Positions 34,210 through 47,500 of a stretch of 64,000 bases of DNA are shown piece by piece; within the stretch, counting starts at the first letter, position 1, and each line of letters begins with the position of its first letter. The DNA comes from Bedellia somnulentella (Eukaryota; Arthropoda; Insecta; Lepidoptera; Bedelliidae): assembly GCA_963576735.1 (NCBI GenBank), contig OY755170.1, forward strand, positions 13,934,567 to 13,998,566. The letters run 5' to 3'. The notes beneath the pieces were generated by a model. The model made no database searches. It was not told the origin of the DNA and saw only the letters and a list, made by a program, of their open reading frames with translations. Position numbers and translations under genes: made by a program.

Positions 34210-34985
34210 TTTTGGAGATGAACGGTGCTAAATTGAATTTGGTGGCAAATATTCTACGAAAAATAATTTTATTTCTTTGGCTCCCATAGCTAGTCTTAGA
34301 AGTTGTTTACTTCTTGAACTCATATTGAACGAAAATAACCACAAATAACCTAAAAAATGTAAACTTTAGTTGATCAAAGTGTTCGCTCAACGGTTATCTT
34401 GCAACTAACAGGACGCGAAAACGTTGTTTAAAACATGTACAAGTACTTATATGATTTTGCCTGTATAACTTTTTCGCGCGCGTTTGTATGGTGCGACGAG
34501 CAAAAACGACTATGCTACACTTAAATGGCTTTAGCTGTAGAAATTTCTTATTCGATAAGTAGGTAATACTACTGCAAATACCACTTATCATTGTTTAGTT
34601 TGTTTTTACAAGTTTATCTCTATACATAATTTAATATTAGAAAACTGCGAAAACATGTTATATTTTTTTTTTTTTTTATAGCCTAATTTATTTCCCACAT
34701 GTTATATACTTAATAATATATAATGTATTGCTTGAAGAGAATGGTAAAATTTGTAGATTTAAGATAGGGTTATTGGTTTTTGTCTGTACCTTTATATGAA
34801 ATATACCAAATAAAGGAACTTAAAGCTAACTTTCCAAAAAAAAAATTCGTGTAGAAGCACCCAATCAAAAAAAGGGTTTCGCCATTATGTAGACCTGTTT
34901 AAGTGAAGTACGATAGTATATAACTAAGTTTCACCAAAAAGGGCACTTATTTGGTTTTTGCAGTAAGGCCTCAATATTAGATTAC
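34210..34985. other. No recognised feature
   Basis: AT-rich with a T-run at 34667-34678. Confidence 0.35.
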
Positions 34986-34990
34986 ATTAC

Positions 34991-35230
34991 TGCCGTGTAG
35001 TGCCGGCATAGAATATCACTACCCCTTTCTACCCACAGGTTTTGTAAGAGGCAACTAAGCGTATGGGCCTTTTTTAAGTAAATTTTGGGTGATGCTGTTG
35101 GAGACCTATCACCAATGATACTTTATTTTTACCATCTTGTAACTTATCAACTTGAAAATGTGGCTGAGGAGTTTCTAGCTCTTCTAGCTACTCCTTTTTG
35201 GGATCTATGGCCATGAATTCTGTGTATGTA
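34991..35230 (+). repeat. Family A repeat, full length
   Basis: From tgccgtgtagtgccggcata to a short TATG tail; diverged. Confidence 0.65.
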
Positions 35231-35467
35231 GATTAAATTACATTTAATACTATTTTCACATATTTGTTGTGACTGGCTGGCTACATATTGTGCCTGGATT
35301 TCTCTTTGGATTACTAGTAAAGCTGTACAAATTGTGTATTGATCTCAACAAATAATATTAATCATCAAAGCCAAAAGTTCCCCATCCAGTATTTGGAACT
35401 TTTAATGATATAGTATGAAAGAATACAACTTGAAATTTAATAATACAGGTAGGTTAATACTGCACTG

Positions 35468-35718
35468 CTGTGTAGTGTCGGCTTAGAATAGCACTACCCC
35501 ATTTCTTCCGGTGGGTGTACGTAAGAGGCGACTAACGGTGTTGGTGCTTTTAAGGGATTTTGGGCGATGCGGTTGGAGACCTATCACCAACAACCTTTAT
35601 TTTACCATCTTTTCCCCACACAACTTCCAAAAGTGGCTGAGGAATTTCTAATTCCTTAGCTCTGGCTACCCCTTCTAGGGATTTATAGCAGTGAGTATAT
35701 GTATGTATGTATGTATGT
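35468..35718 (+). repeat. Family A repeat, full length, well conserved
   Basis: Close to the consensus along its entire length, ending (TATG)4. A good reference copy for the family. Confidence 0.75.
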
Positions 35719-35724
35719 TAATAA

Positions 35725-36640
35725 ATTTATAGATTTTATTTTATCAGATTATTTTTTATAATAACAATCAACCATAAATATTTGTATACTTGGGAATTAA
35801 TAGGAGAGCTATCATTAAGGGATGTTATTGTTCATGAGTTCATGGACAAAAATCTCTAGTAAATTGTGCAAATTTTGTTAGAATAATATACTACTTAATG
35901 TGGGCAGGGCATTTAGATTTATATACTTGTCTCCCACAACTATTCCTAGAAGATGTAACAGTGCCTATTGATGTAGATGGAACAGAAGAAGAATTATTTG
36001 ACAATAAGAGTAAAATACTGATTAGATTTAGCTTTCAAGGAATTGTTTTACTACTACCTGCCACTTTGTCTTGATAATAAACCGTTTGAATTTTTGAAAC
36101 TTTTTTTCTTGATTTTAAATAATTCCCATAAACCACATAGATGTTAGCGCATCATATTAATTTTTATATATATTATATAGATATCAATTTATGCCACATA
36201 CCTAGTTTCATTAGTGATCGCCCTGTGTCACGCTCTGCCTTACAGTTTTGACTAAGGTCCTTTGTTTATAACTACAATATTTGTTTGTATATAATAAAGT
36301 GTACACAATAGAACATACTATAAATGAGTTCATGGAAAAAAGCAAACCTCTATAACATGGTAAACTACAAAAAAATAATAAACCGTTGAGAAACAAAAAT
36401 TAAGAAACGTAGGTAGGTACTGTAGTAACAAAAGTTAATATAACTTACATAATAAAGGACAAGCCCGGAAACAACCCCGTACTCTCTGGAATGCTAAATT
36501 CACCCTTTCTTCTTCATCTTGATTTTTTCTGACTTACGTATTATAAGGTAATATAAAGAAATTAAAATAATATTTATATTATCTATCGCTATCTATTCCC
36601 GCCATTTATTTATATTTTTTCTTATACATGTTAAGTTTTT
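35725..36640. other. No recognised feature
   Basis: AT-rich, no supportable gene. Confidence 0.35.
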
Positions 36641-36653
36641 TTTTTGTATTCAG

Positions 36654-36880
36654 TGATGCCATCAGCAAACCAAAGTGGCCAGTACACAATGGCCAGTGAT
36701 GGGCCACGCTCCGCAATGCACCGATCACTTGGAGTTCACACAATGACCCATTGCTCATTACTGCCTGGCAATCCACTTGCGACGTACGTCGAAGTAATTA
36801 TGGCTGCAGCTATTTTTTTATTATTAGTATGTAATTTATTTTTATTTTGGCGCTATTTATATTATTTTTACGTCATATAG
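36654..36880 (+). CDS. Candidate terminal exon of an unknown gene, or GC-rich repeat fragment
   Basis: A polypyrimidine run and AG (tttttttttgtattcag, ending 36653) precede a frame open for about 75 codons, ending TAG at 36878-36880, with AATAAA at 36901-36906. The product starts MPSANQSGQYTMAS, and the last 25 residues are strongly hydrophobic (EVIMAAAIFLLLVCNLFLFW), like a C-terminal membrane anchor. I see no upstream partner exon. A segment at about 36940-37075 shares the rare motif ggccacgct-cgcca, so the GC-rich part may instead be one of two diverged copies of a dispersed repeat. Confidence 0.25.
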
Positions 36881-37572
36881 TGATTATAAATACATTTTGC
36901 AATAAAATATTCCAAAAAAGTATAAGTCTCTTTGAGCGGCCGGTGACGAACTAAACAATGGCCCACCGGCCACGCTACGCCACGATTCCTTTGAAGTATG
37001 CCCGAAAAACCGACAACTTCACCATTGCGCGCCACGATCGGCAATTGTCCGCCATCATGCACCGTTGCCCCCTGATAAACCAATAATACCTTTACACAAA
37101 ATGAATTTACCACGAATCACATAATATGTGTACGAGTATATTATAGTAGCTGTACATGCTCTAAATAGGTACATAAAAGCATTTATCGCAAATGTTATTT
37201 GTTTTATTAATACTTCATATGTGCCGGATGTTTATTGCTATAATTACATAACTTTCAAAAGATTTTACTTGTTTGTTTGCATTTAACCTTTATTTTTTCC
37301 TGAACACAATATACATGTATAGCTAGATAGTAGAGAAATATCTTTTGCTTCACTTTCGTTCATATTATATGAATATAAAGATAGCATAAGTAGTAATATG
37401 AGTAGTATAATTATTAAATAGGGATATGTCAAACCTATGAAGAATAAGGACAATCCTTCATGTTGTGTTCAGGCATCATATCATTGTGCTATCTCCAATA
37501 AATACGTTCATGTAGATATTTTAAAATCGGCATCCGGTCGTTTTTTATTCACTTTTACAAATGAGTAGGTAG

Positions 37573-37616
37573 GTACTATTATACCCCATACATGTCTGTA
37601 TGGGGTATAATAGTAC
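37573..37616. repeat. Perfect 20-bp inverted repeat with 4-base loop
   Basis: gtactattataccccataca, loop tgtc, then its exact complement. Could be a tiny MITE remnant or a hairpin in a transcript. Confidence 0.85.
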
Positions 37617-38017
37617 TAACAGACGATTGCCTACCGCCTCAAACGATCTGAGATTAAATACAAGTAATACTAACAAGGACGAGTTTGACATTTGCTTTTT
37701 CGAGAGTTGTTTGCAAATTATCGTAGTAAAATGAGCGAGGTTAAATGAAAAGAGCAAAAATAACTATGCTTGTTTGGTTTATTTTTGAAAGGATTGGTGG
37801 CTGCTGGCTTTGTGGCCTGAGCAACTTCAACATGAATTTATTTATTTGTGCCGAGCAGCTCAGGGCGCGCTGACGATAGCGGGGCAAAGGTGTGTGTACT
37901 TAATATTTATTTGATAGAGCTATGCTATGTATTATTCTTTGGCCATTTTATGTATATTATTGGATTGGTGATCATATGTTAACAATTTTAAGGATTTTAG
38001 TCTTTTATAAATTATTA

Positions 38018-38065
38018 CTGCTACCCCTATGAAAACTAATGACATGAATATATGTATGTATTTTA
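38018..38065 (+). repeat. Family C fragment with TATG tail
   Basis: ctgctacccctatgaaaact, aatgacatgaatatatgtat. Diverged. Confidence 0.4.
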
Positions 38066-38513
38066 CAAAATTTATGCAATCTGTAAATTTTCAGTAAAGA
38101 AGAAGAACACAGGTAGCCTTTATCGATTAAGACCAAGTATACTTCATAAAACATTTGAGGAAATTTGCGTATTGTAAAGGAGTATGATTACTATGAGCGC
38201 CACCTGTGGGGTTGCCTTGAAAAATACATTGACAGTTCAGCGGTTCAGCGTCTTCTTCATTGGTTTATTTATTACAGTTGGCAATACTAAACACGGGGTT
38301 GGCTTCTCGTTCTCGCTCGTTCTATCCCATTTTCCACCTCTTTCAACCAATTTATCACTGTATTATCTTACTAGTGAAATTTTATTTTGATCATAGAAGT
38401 ATAACATAAAACAGAGAAATTGACTGTATCTCGCAAGGAAACTGTTATTAAAAACTAAATCGAGGCTTTATTAATTACAGAATAATTAAGCCGATACTTT
38501 GGGTAAATTCATT

Positions 38514-38565
38514 ATGACTTGGGGCTTTGTAACCTGTGGACCTAACGAAGCATTAGTGGTTTCAG
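38514..38565 (+). CDS. Flo1: Flo1 coding exon 1
   Basis: ATG at 38514-38516, in the expected position for flotillin-1 (second residue region TWGF). Ends after the first base of codon 18; donor gtgag. Encodes the extreme N-terminus. No in-frame ATG of the family lies upstream. A non-coding first exon may exist: an AG at 38479-38480 (ttaattacag) lies 33 bases upstream of the ATG. Confidence 0.93.
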
Positions 38566-41500
38566 GTGAGAATTTCTTACTTTATGTTTCAGCTTCCTAA
38601 AAAATTCATTAATATGACTATGTCTAAATTGGTTACTTCTGCGGCCTTTTCTTTTATTATGGTGTTCGCGAATTGAACCATTTTATTTCGGTTTGTTATT
38701 GTTTCTTGGAAGATATATAGATTATTTGAATATTCTCTACTTGCCTTGCGAATTTGGGAGAAAGTATCTTGAATATTTCGTTTTCATAATAATACTGCTA
38801 TTAAGTGGTGATTGGTAGTCTGCTTACCTTATTGGGAACTAATGGCGTGAGTGTATGTATTTATGTACTACTACAAAAACATCAGTAATAATTATTAAGA
38901 ACACATTGTTGCAGTTCAACTACTTCAACACCACTTTTGTTTGTTCTGCTCATTACCATTTCTTACATCATGAATATAAATCGTGAAAAAAGTATAGCCG
39001 CAGATTTGGTAATACAAATTTCTTAGTTGTGTAGTTTTGATTTAGAATAGCGTTACCCCATATTGCTTCCTGTGGGTGTTTGTAAGAGGTGACTTAGGGA
39101 TTAGGACTTTTTGAGAGATTTTTGGGCAATGCAGGGTTGGAGACTAGTCAAGAACCTTTATTTTACAACTAGCTGACCCAACAGACTTTGTACTGTCAAA
39201 TTTGCTTATGCCAAACTTTAGGTGTTTTTCTCATACTCTTAGTTCAGACGTAAATATTTTATTAGTAAAATTTTTCCAGGATAAAAAGTATGCTTGCTGA
39301 TAATTTGGGTCATTATCTAGCATTCTGCTGAATTTCATTCATAAACATTATGTACTTAAAGAGCCTTTTCATTTCAAACACATAAACATCTGAACTTTCA
39401 CCTATAATATTAACCTTTCGTCTGTTGGATATTATTCGAAATTTAAATTACATAAAAGAGTCTCCAATAAATTTTGTCACGGATCCGTGACAACACAGTT
39501 GAGGGGTTAATAGGATATTTTCGTTACTACAAAGGTGGCTGAGAAATTTCTTTAAATGAAGCTCTGGCTACCCTTTTGAAGGATCTATAACCATTAGTAT
39601 TATGTATTTATGTATGGAAATGCCTTATCCTGTTTTTACTGAGTGAATACAAAACTTTAATGTTAAAGCTAAGTTTGTTGAAGTTTATGTGTGACTTGAA
39701 GGTGTTTACTTCTCTAGCCAATTACTTTATGCTGTATGTTCTAGTTTTTAATATACTTTCTGGAACGACACAACCAAAATTGACACCACCTCATTTTATC
39801 TCCCATCACACATCATTGAAAGAAAACAAAGAAAAGTTATCCTGAAGAGATCGCTATTAGTGAAAAGACTGCCCTTTGTAATTAATTGTAAAATGTTGTT
39901 GTTTGTAAATATTATGTTTTTAAGATGTGCAATAAAAAGTTTTCTATTCAATTCTATTCTATCATTAATCTCATTATTTGAGAGCAGATATCTTACTGTA
40001 TATTGAAACAAGCTGTTTCAGTAAATTGACATAAAAATAATTAGATATAAAGCTAATATAAAGATTGATTTTGTGACATGTAATATTGGCAGTAATCTAT
40101 TTGAACATTCTATGATATAGAAAAAAGATTATAGTTATTTTCATTTAATTTTTTGTGGTCAACATTTTTCTATTTTTTTATTTAACTGTGCACCAATTCA
40201 ACATGACATATCCAGACAAGATAACTATAATCTAACTTCATTCATTGAAAAATGCTGATAGTTGTTTGTTCCTTTATATCTTTTTTAGTGTGAAATGCAA
40301 TAATTTATCTTTAGTCACTGTACAGAAACTACATGTTTTTAAGATTATTATTTATACTAGTGTTATTTAATTATTCTATAAAAAAATGATTATTTACAAA
40401 AATAAAATACAATATGTTCAATGATAATAAAAATTACATTACCATGCGAATGTTGTCTTGAAGAGATTGCTTTAAGTGATCAGACCTCCAATTGTACTTG
40501 TAATTAAGTGTTTTTATTATTTATCCAGCAGAAGTTTTTGTTAGGCAACTTCTTGATACTAACTAATTGGACTCATACAAACCTAAAGTCAATATACTAA
40601 ATAGTTCTTGATGAGAAAACGAAAAAACCACTAATTCAAACATGTCTGTTAACTCCATCAAGACTATGCCTCTGAGATAAAAGTAATGCTCTCTTCAATC
40701 TTAGAAGGCTTCACCAATAAAAGATGTAATTCTGTTTTTCAGGATGTTATTCAAAGCCATTACTCGTGCCTGGAGGGCGGGCATTTGTATGGCCAGCTGT
40801 ACAGAGAGTACAAAGGATATCACTGAACACAATGACACTGCAAGTAGAGTCACCAACTGTCTACACCAGCCAGGGAGTCCCTATATCAGTGACAGGAATC
40901 GCACAGGTAATATATAGTAAATATAGTAGTAATTAGGGATTGCAATACCGAAATACCGGGATCCCGCACCATTTTTGCGGTACCAGTCCCACGCCTATAT
41001 CGTGCGGGATCCCGCGGGATTTGTTGACATGATGTGTCTGACAAAACCATTGACACGCTGTGTTTTATACATACAACAAGCAACATATGACAAGCTACTA
41101 CCAAAATAATGAATAATTGTTTTTTGTTTGTTTGTAATAGTTATTTTATTTCTAATTAGTGACTGATTGATTTGATAACTTAATAAATAGTTTCACAAAA
41201 CTATTGAGAAGCTATGTTTTATGCGCATTTGCGCAGCTACTTCCAAAATAATGGATAGTTGCTTTTTGTTTGTTTGTAATAGTTTTTGATCTTTGTTTGT
41301 AATTGTTATTTCTGAATAGTGATTTGATTACTTAATAAATAGTTTTAATAATATTTTTTACTTTCATTTTAAGTTCTATAGTCTCGTTTATGATACAGGA
41401 TTCCTCTCTTTTTTCAATTACTTTAAAAAAACACGTGGGATCCCGCGAATACCTGGATCCCGCGGGATTGAACCTTTCAATACCGCGGAATCCAGCAATT

Positions 41501-44500
41501 GAAATTTTAGTGCGGGATTGCATTCCCTAGTAGTAATAGATAATCTGTCCCTACCTATTGAAGTGTGTATACAGCATTTAATTTATGCATACTAAAATAA
41601 GTCTTGAATTTTTTCTATAGATTTGCACCCATACGACAATTAAGGACTTATTTCAATACAAATGAATGAGACTTACATTAAGAACTGAACATATTTCTCT
41701 TACTAGCACAAATAATTTAAAAACAAAAGAATATGTGGATTTATGTTTGGTTACATTTTGTTTTATGAACAACCCTATTATTTATTTAAAGGTCAAAATC
41801 CAAGGACAAAATCAAGAAATGCTGCTGTCAGCATGTGAACAATTTCTTGGAAAATCAGAACAAGAGATACAACATATTGCTCTTGTCACCCTCGAAGGTC
41901 ACCAGCGTGCTATAATGGGGTCAATGACTGTTGAAGAAATTTACAAAGACAGAAAGAAATTCTCAAAACAGGTATAGTGTCTTCATTCAATTGTGAATTT
42001 TAATTTTTATTGATTTATACAAAGATTTTAAATAGTTCTTTTTTATATAGCCTAATTTGTTTCCCACTGCTGGGCAAAGGTCTCACAATTTTGAGCCCAC
42101 ACATCTCTGTCCGAGGCAGTACACAACCACTCTGGATTGAACGTGTCCAGGTTGTATCTCCATCTCTAAAGATTTGAATAGTAATAAAAAAAAATGCATA
42201 ATAGACCCTAACTCAGCTATGTCATATGCCTGAATATATCTATTGTAATTTTAGGTATTTGAGGTGGCATCCAGTGACCTCATTAACATGGGAATAACAG
42301 TAGTCTCCTATACACTGAAAGATATTCGCGACGAAGAGGTATGTACTGTGAACTTATTTTATGTAAATTTATCAAAAAGCTATCTGACATCTATTTGACT
42401 TCATATTGCAACAAGGAAAAATTATAGGGACGCACTATCACATGCCGAAATATAGAAGTTAAGAGGAATTGGAAATTGGCAAAGCCATATATAAACTGGC
42501 TTTAGAAGGCAGGATCCGATATATTTACATTTGAAAATGATATCAATATATTATATAGCCCATTATTTTCTAATCTTTTACCTTAATAGCATCTCCTTGA
42601 AGCTGGTACCTGAAGTTACCCGAGCGTGCAGGTTAGCTCTGGAAAGTTTGAATATGAATGTATTAATTTACGTTCTTAGGAATTATAAAATGTTTTGAGA
42701 TAATATTTCTCTCTTCATATTCAGAAATATAATTATTAACTTTTAAAATGTTCATTTTAAGACGAAACTTTTACCTTCAGTAGAAATTTCAACGTTGAAT
42801 GTTCCTCCGTTCCTACGAGATATCGAAAGTTTTGAAATTATGTTTCTCACTATGACTTAGCACAAAATTTCAGCTGGATCAGAATTATTGTTTTGATGGT
42901 TCTTTTTCACTCTTTGACTGAACTATCAATAGTTCTTTATACCAACTAATTTCCATATTTCCGTAGGGCTACCTAAAAGCTTTGGGAATGGCTCGAACAG
43001 CTGAAGTCAAGAGAGATGCGCGTATCGGTGAAGCGGAAGCCCAAGCTGACGCCAAAATCAAAGAGGCAATGGCTGAAGAGCAACGGATGGCTTCCAGATT
43101 CCTAAACGACACTGAGATCGCTAAGGCGCAACGTGATTTCGAACTGAAGAAGGCCGCTTATGATGTTGAAGTACAAACTAAAAAAGTGAGTTTTTGACAT
43201 AGATGGTATAAAAATGTCCAAATACGACAACTGTGATGTGGGTAGAACATCTTTCAGACACGCCTATCATGCAGACAGAGAGTGGATTTGAATTCCGGCT
43301 CGGGCCTACACCGGTTTGTCTTTTCAGCGCGGCCAGTACGAGCGGTATTATATCGATACGATAACGGTTAGAATGAGATGGCATTATACGATACTAAGTA
43401 AGTGCGTAAGAGATGGCTGCTTTATCCCACGCGATAACTAGTTTAAACACCGCTCGTGCTAGCCGGGCTGGAGTCATATTGTGGTTAAAATATCATAGTG
43501 GTTAAAGACAAGGGAAAACATCGCGAGGAAACCCGCAAACTCACGTGGCTATGTTGAACCATGGTATACCATCTCATACAAAATGTTTTTAGTTACTTCT
43601 ACGCTCAATAGATGGAGTTGAGATATAGTCGACTTTTAAAATAAAAACTTAAAATGTCTAATTATCGTTTAAAAAGCCAAAAGACAGTTAGATAAATATA
43701 GCATGGTAATTTATTTTGTCACTTAATACCATAAAACATACATTATTACAAATATAAGCAAAATATAAAAAAAACTGTACTTTTGTTTTTATGAAATTGT
43801 ATTCCTAAATGATTATTGTAGAACTACATCTATTTAACAAAAGTGTTTAGTGGTTTCAACTACTGACAATAGATGGCGCCTTAATAAGATTGTGTTTATT
43901 GACGTATCTTACTTGTTTTGATTTGCGTCCAAGTAATCGAATTGGTGATAATTGTCGTCTTAAAATAACACTACCCCATTACTACTCGTGGGTGATTGTA
44001 AGAGGCGACTCACGGGGTATAGGGGCTTTTTAAGTGATTTTAATTTTTAACGACCTCGGCGTACACGTTTGGACCAAAAAGAGACTGTGCTTAAACAAGT
44101 GTCCCAAGTTTGTCAGGGTCGTACAAAGTGGCGATCGATAACACTGGCCAACAAAAAAAAACTTTTTTTTTGGTGCGGTAAAAATTTGTTTAGATATTGT
44201 TTTTGAACGTGTCTCTGATGACAAACCTACAACTGCCATTTTTGTATCAGCTCTAATTTCATAACTACCCTCAATTTTAAAATTTCGTCACTTTGACTTC
44301 AACAAAGTATCGCAATTCTTTTATTTTCATCAATTTCGTTGTTTTGGCATAATGGCAAGCTCATCAAGATGTTGTTTGACCAATCCTAATTCATTTTGTT
44401 ATATTTGTGGTGAATATACGTTTGAGGAAAACAGAAAACCCATAACAGAGTTCGTGAAAAATGCATATTTCGCATACTTCAACCTATCTATTGAGCATCA

Positions 44501-47500
44501 AGATAAGCCTTGGGTGCCCCATTTTGTGTGTAAAACATGCAGAGAACATTTGAGACAATGGACAAATTGCAAAAGAAGATGTATGAAATTTGGGATACCG
44601 ATGATTTGGAGGGAACAACAAAATCACTTCAACGACTGTTATTTCTGTTTGGTTAAGATTGTCGGCATAAATCGAAAGAATAGAAGTAAATGGACATATC
44701 CTGATATACCATCAGCGAAAAGACCTGTACCTCATTCCGAAAGTGTCCCTGTGCCTACGTACCACTCGCTGCCAGATATCGAAGTGGAACAATATAACGA
44801 AATCCAAGCAAATCCCGAGATCGACAGTGATTATCGCGAGTTGAATCGAACCTCTCGTTTTTTTTCACAAGGTGAGCTTAATGATCTGATAAGGGATCTA
44901 GATCTTTCAAAGGAGCGTGCTGAATTGTTGGCTTCTAGATTAAAAGAGAAGAATTTGCTTTCACCAAACACAAGAGTTACATTTTACCGTCAAAGAGAAC
45001 GCGATTTGCTACCATATTTTTCTGAAGATAACAATCTTGTTTATTGCAATGATATTGGTGGTTTATTAACAAGAATGGGTTTACAAAAGTACGACTCAAC
45101 TGAGTGGCGTCTTTTTATAGACAGTTCCAAAAGAAGTCTCAAATGTGTATTGCTTCATAATGGTAATAAACACGCTTGTGTTCCAATTGCTCATTCTACC
45201 CGAATGAAAGAAGAGTATGAAGCAATTGCACTGCTTTTAGAAAAGATTAAATATGATAACCACCAATGGTTTATATGCGTCGATCTCAAAATGGTTAATT
45301 TTCTGTTGGGACAGCAAGGTGGATATACAAAGTATCCATGTTTTATGTGTCTTTGGGATAGTAGAGATAAACCGAATCACTGGGTACGAAAAAATTGGCC
45401 GATCAGAGAAAGCCTAGCTGTTGGAAAGCAAAATGTTATAAATACACCTTTAGTCCCCCGAGAAATGATCATTTTACCTCCTCTACACATAAAACTTGGT
45501 CTCATGAAACAATTTGTAAAAGCATTAGACAAATCGGGCTCATGCTTTCAATACATTACGAGGGCATTTCCAGCTTTAAGCACAGAAAAACTCAAGGCTG
45601 GAATATTTGACGGTCCTCAGATAAGACAGTTAATTAAAGATGATAACTTCGCAACATCTATGAATGAAACGGAACTTGCTGCGTGGAACTCATTTGTGCA
45701 AGTGATCAAAAATTTCCTTGGTAATCATAAGGCAGAAGATTATGAAAGTATTGTAAACCAAATGCTTTCTTGCTTTCAAAAGTTGGGATGTAATATGAGC
45801 ATCAAGGTTCATTACCTACACAGCCATTTGGACTGCTTCCCGCATAACCTGGGTGACTTAAGTGAGGAACAAGGAGAGCGGTTTCATCAGGACATCAAAG
45901 TCATGGAGGATCGATACCAGGGTAGATGGGATACTCACATGATGGCTGATTACTGCTGGGCTCTTATGAGAGACAACCCAATGCATAAACATGAAAGAAA
46001 ATCTATTAAGAGGAGTTTTTTGTACACTGACTAATAAAAAATGTGTTTTTTCGTTGAAAAATTTTTTTTTTTAATATTTTCAAAACTAGAGCTGATACAG
46101 AAAAACTGATTACATATTTGAAATCAGTGAAGAAATTACTTTCATAATCAGGTCTTAAAACAACGGCACCAAAAATAGTGTTGGCCAGTGTAATCTCTAA
46201 CTATCCCAATGTGAACTAACGGCGCGAGAATATATATGTAATTTTAATTCCTGCCGCATCGCTCAAAAATAACCTTGTTCCATTTCTTATCACTATTTTT
46301 TAGCCGTGTAGTGTCGGCTTAGAATGACTATACCCCATTTCTTCCGGTGGGTGAACGTAAGAGGCGACTAACGGTATTGGGGCTTTTGAAAATCCAAAAG
46401 CCCCAATACCGTTAGTCGCCTCTTACCGAGACCCATCGCTAACGATAATTTGTTTATACCATTTTCTCCCCTATCAACTTTTAAATGTGACTGAAGAGTT
46501 TCTAGCTCTGAAGCTCTGGCTGCCCCTTCATGGGATTTATAGCCGTGAGTATATGTGTGTATGTTATTTTTATATCTGTTAGTACTTTGTTGTAGAAAGT
46601 TGTTTTTTAGTGTTAGTACCTCTGCCTGCACTACCGTTGGGATTTGCGGTGTGAACGTTTGAATTAATATTAATAACTCAGTGATTGACTTTTTCGAAGC
46701 TTTGGCTACCCCTTCTAGGGATTTATAGTCATAAGTATATTTATGTATGTAATAATGTTTTTTTTTAAACAGCCAGGTATACAGCATTTTGCATTATGAT
46801 GAAACAATGAGATTTATATTTTCTGTTACTCCAACGGTATGAGAAATAATAATATGTATGTCAGTATGTGATGTGGCAAGATTGATAAATACTTTTTACA
46901 AATAGGATAAGTATTCTGTACTGTAGGTGTAGCGCGTAGGTACCTAGATAAAATAAAATAAGTAGTTAAATGACGACTTGGTAGCTCAGTGGGTAGAACA
47001 CTGTTTATCTTGCAGACGACTAGTTTTCTAACCCTGGGACATTGTATTTGTACAAAACGGCGATGGGCCTGTCCTCTATCACGTGAGTACACTGTCCGAG
47101 CAAAACGTGGGTACTCTGAACACCCGGTGACAATGTCACGTGAATATCAGAAGTATTGATACCACTGCCGACCCCGTTCGGGGATATTCGGCGTTAACGT
47201 TTGAGTTGGAGTTAAATGTCCGTATGATTGCAGTTGAAACCAGCTATTGTTTTTTTTTAATACTTGTCTAATAATACTTTCAACATTTTCAAATTATTAG
47301 CCGCTTTATGTGGAGAATAGATTATAAAAGAATCATTAATTTTGGAAATGGGTTAACATTCGAGCCACATAACCCAGTAAACCCACAGATGCTCGTGGAA
47401 TGTCAGCTTCTGGAAGATACATTTTTTAAATTAAATATTTGTGGTCTATCACCACATCGCCAACCAATCAATGAAATTAAACCCTTCAGCCACAAACTTT

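Larger units (their letters stand above)
44043..46240 (+). repeat. Family C repeat split by a 2-kb DNA transposon
   Basis: Left part ends gtggcgatcgataa (44141). Right part resumes at 46191 with taatctctaactatcccaat and aactaacggcgcgag. The intact copy at 14408-14503 reads straight through this point (gatcgatagtctctgcc). Confidence 0.6.

Noticed and set aside
41666..41791. Upstream extension of the exon 3 frame to an ATG at 41666
   Set aside because: Translation before 41792 bears no similarity to flotillin, and an acceptor AG is present at 41790-41791.
46368..46787. 139-codon minus-strand open frame
   Set aside because: It crosses two family A copies and the foldback; repeated peptides (HTYTHGYKS) are translations of the repeat tail.
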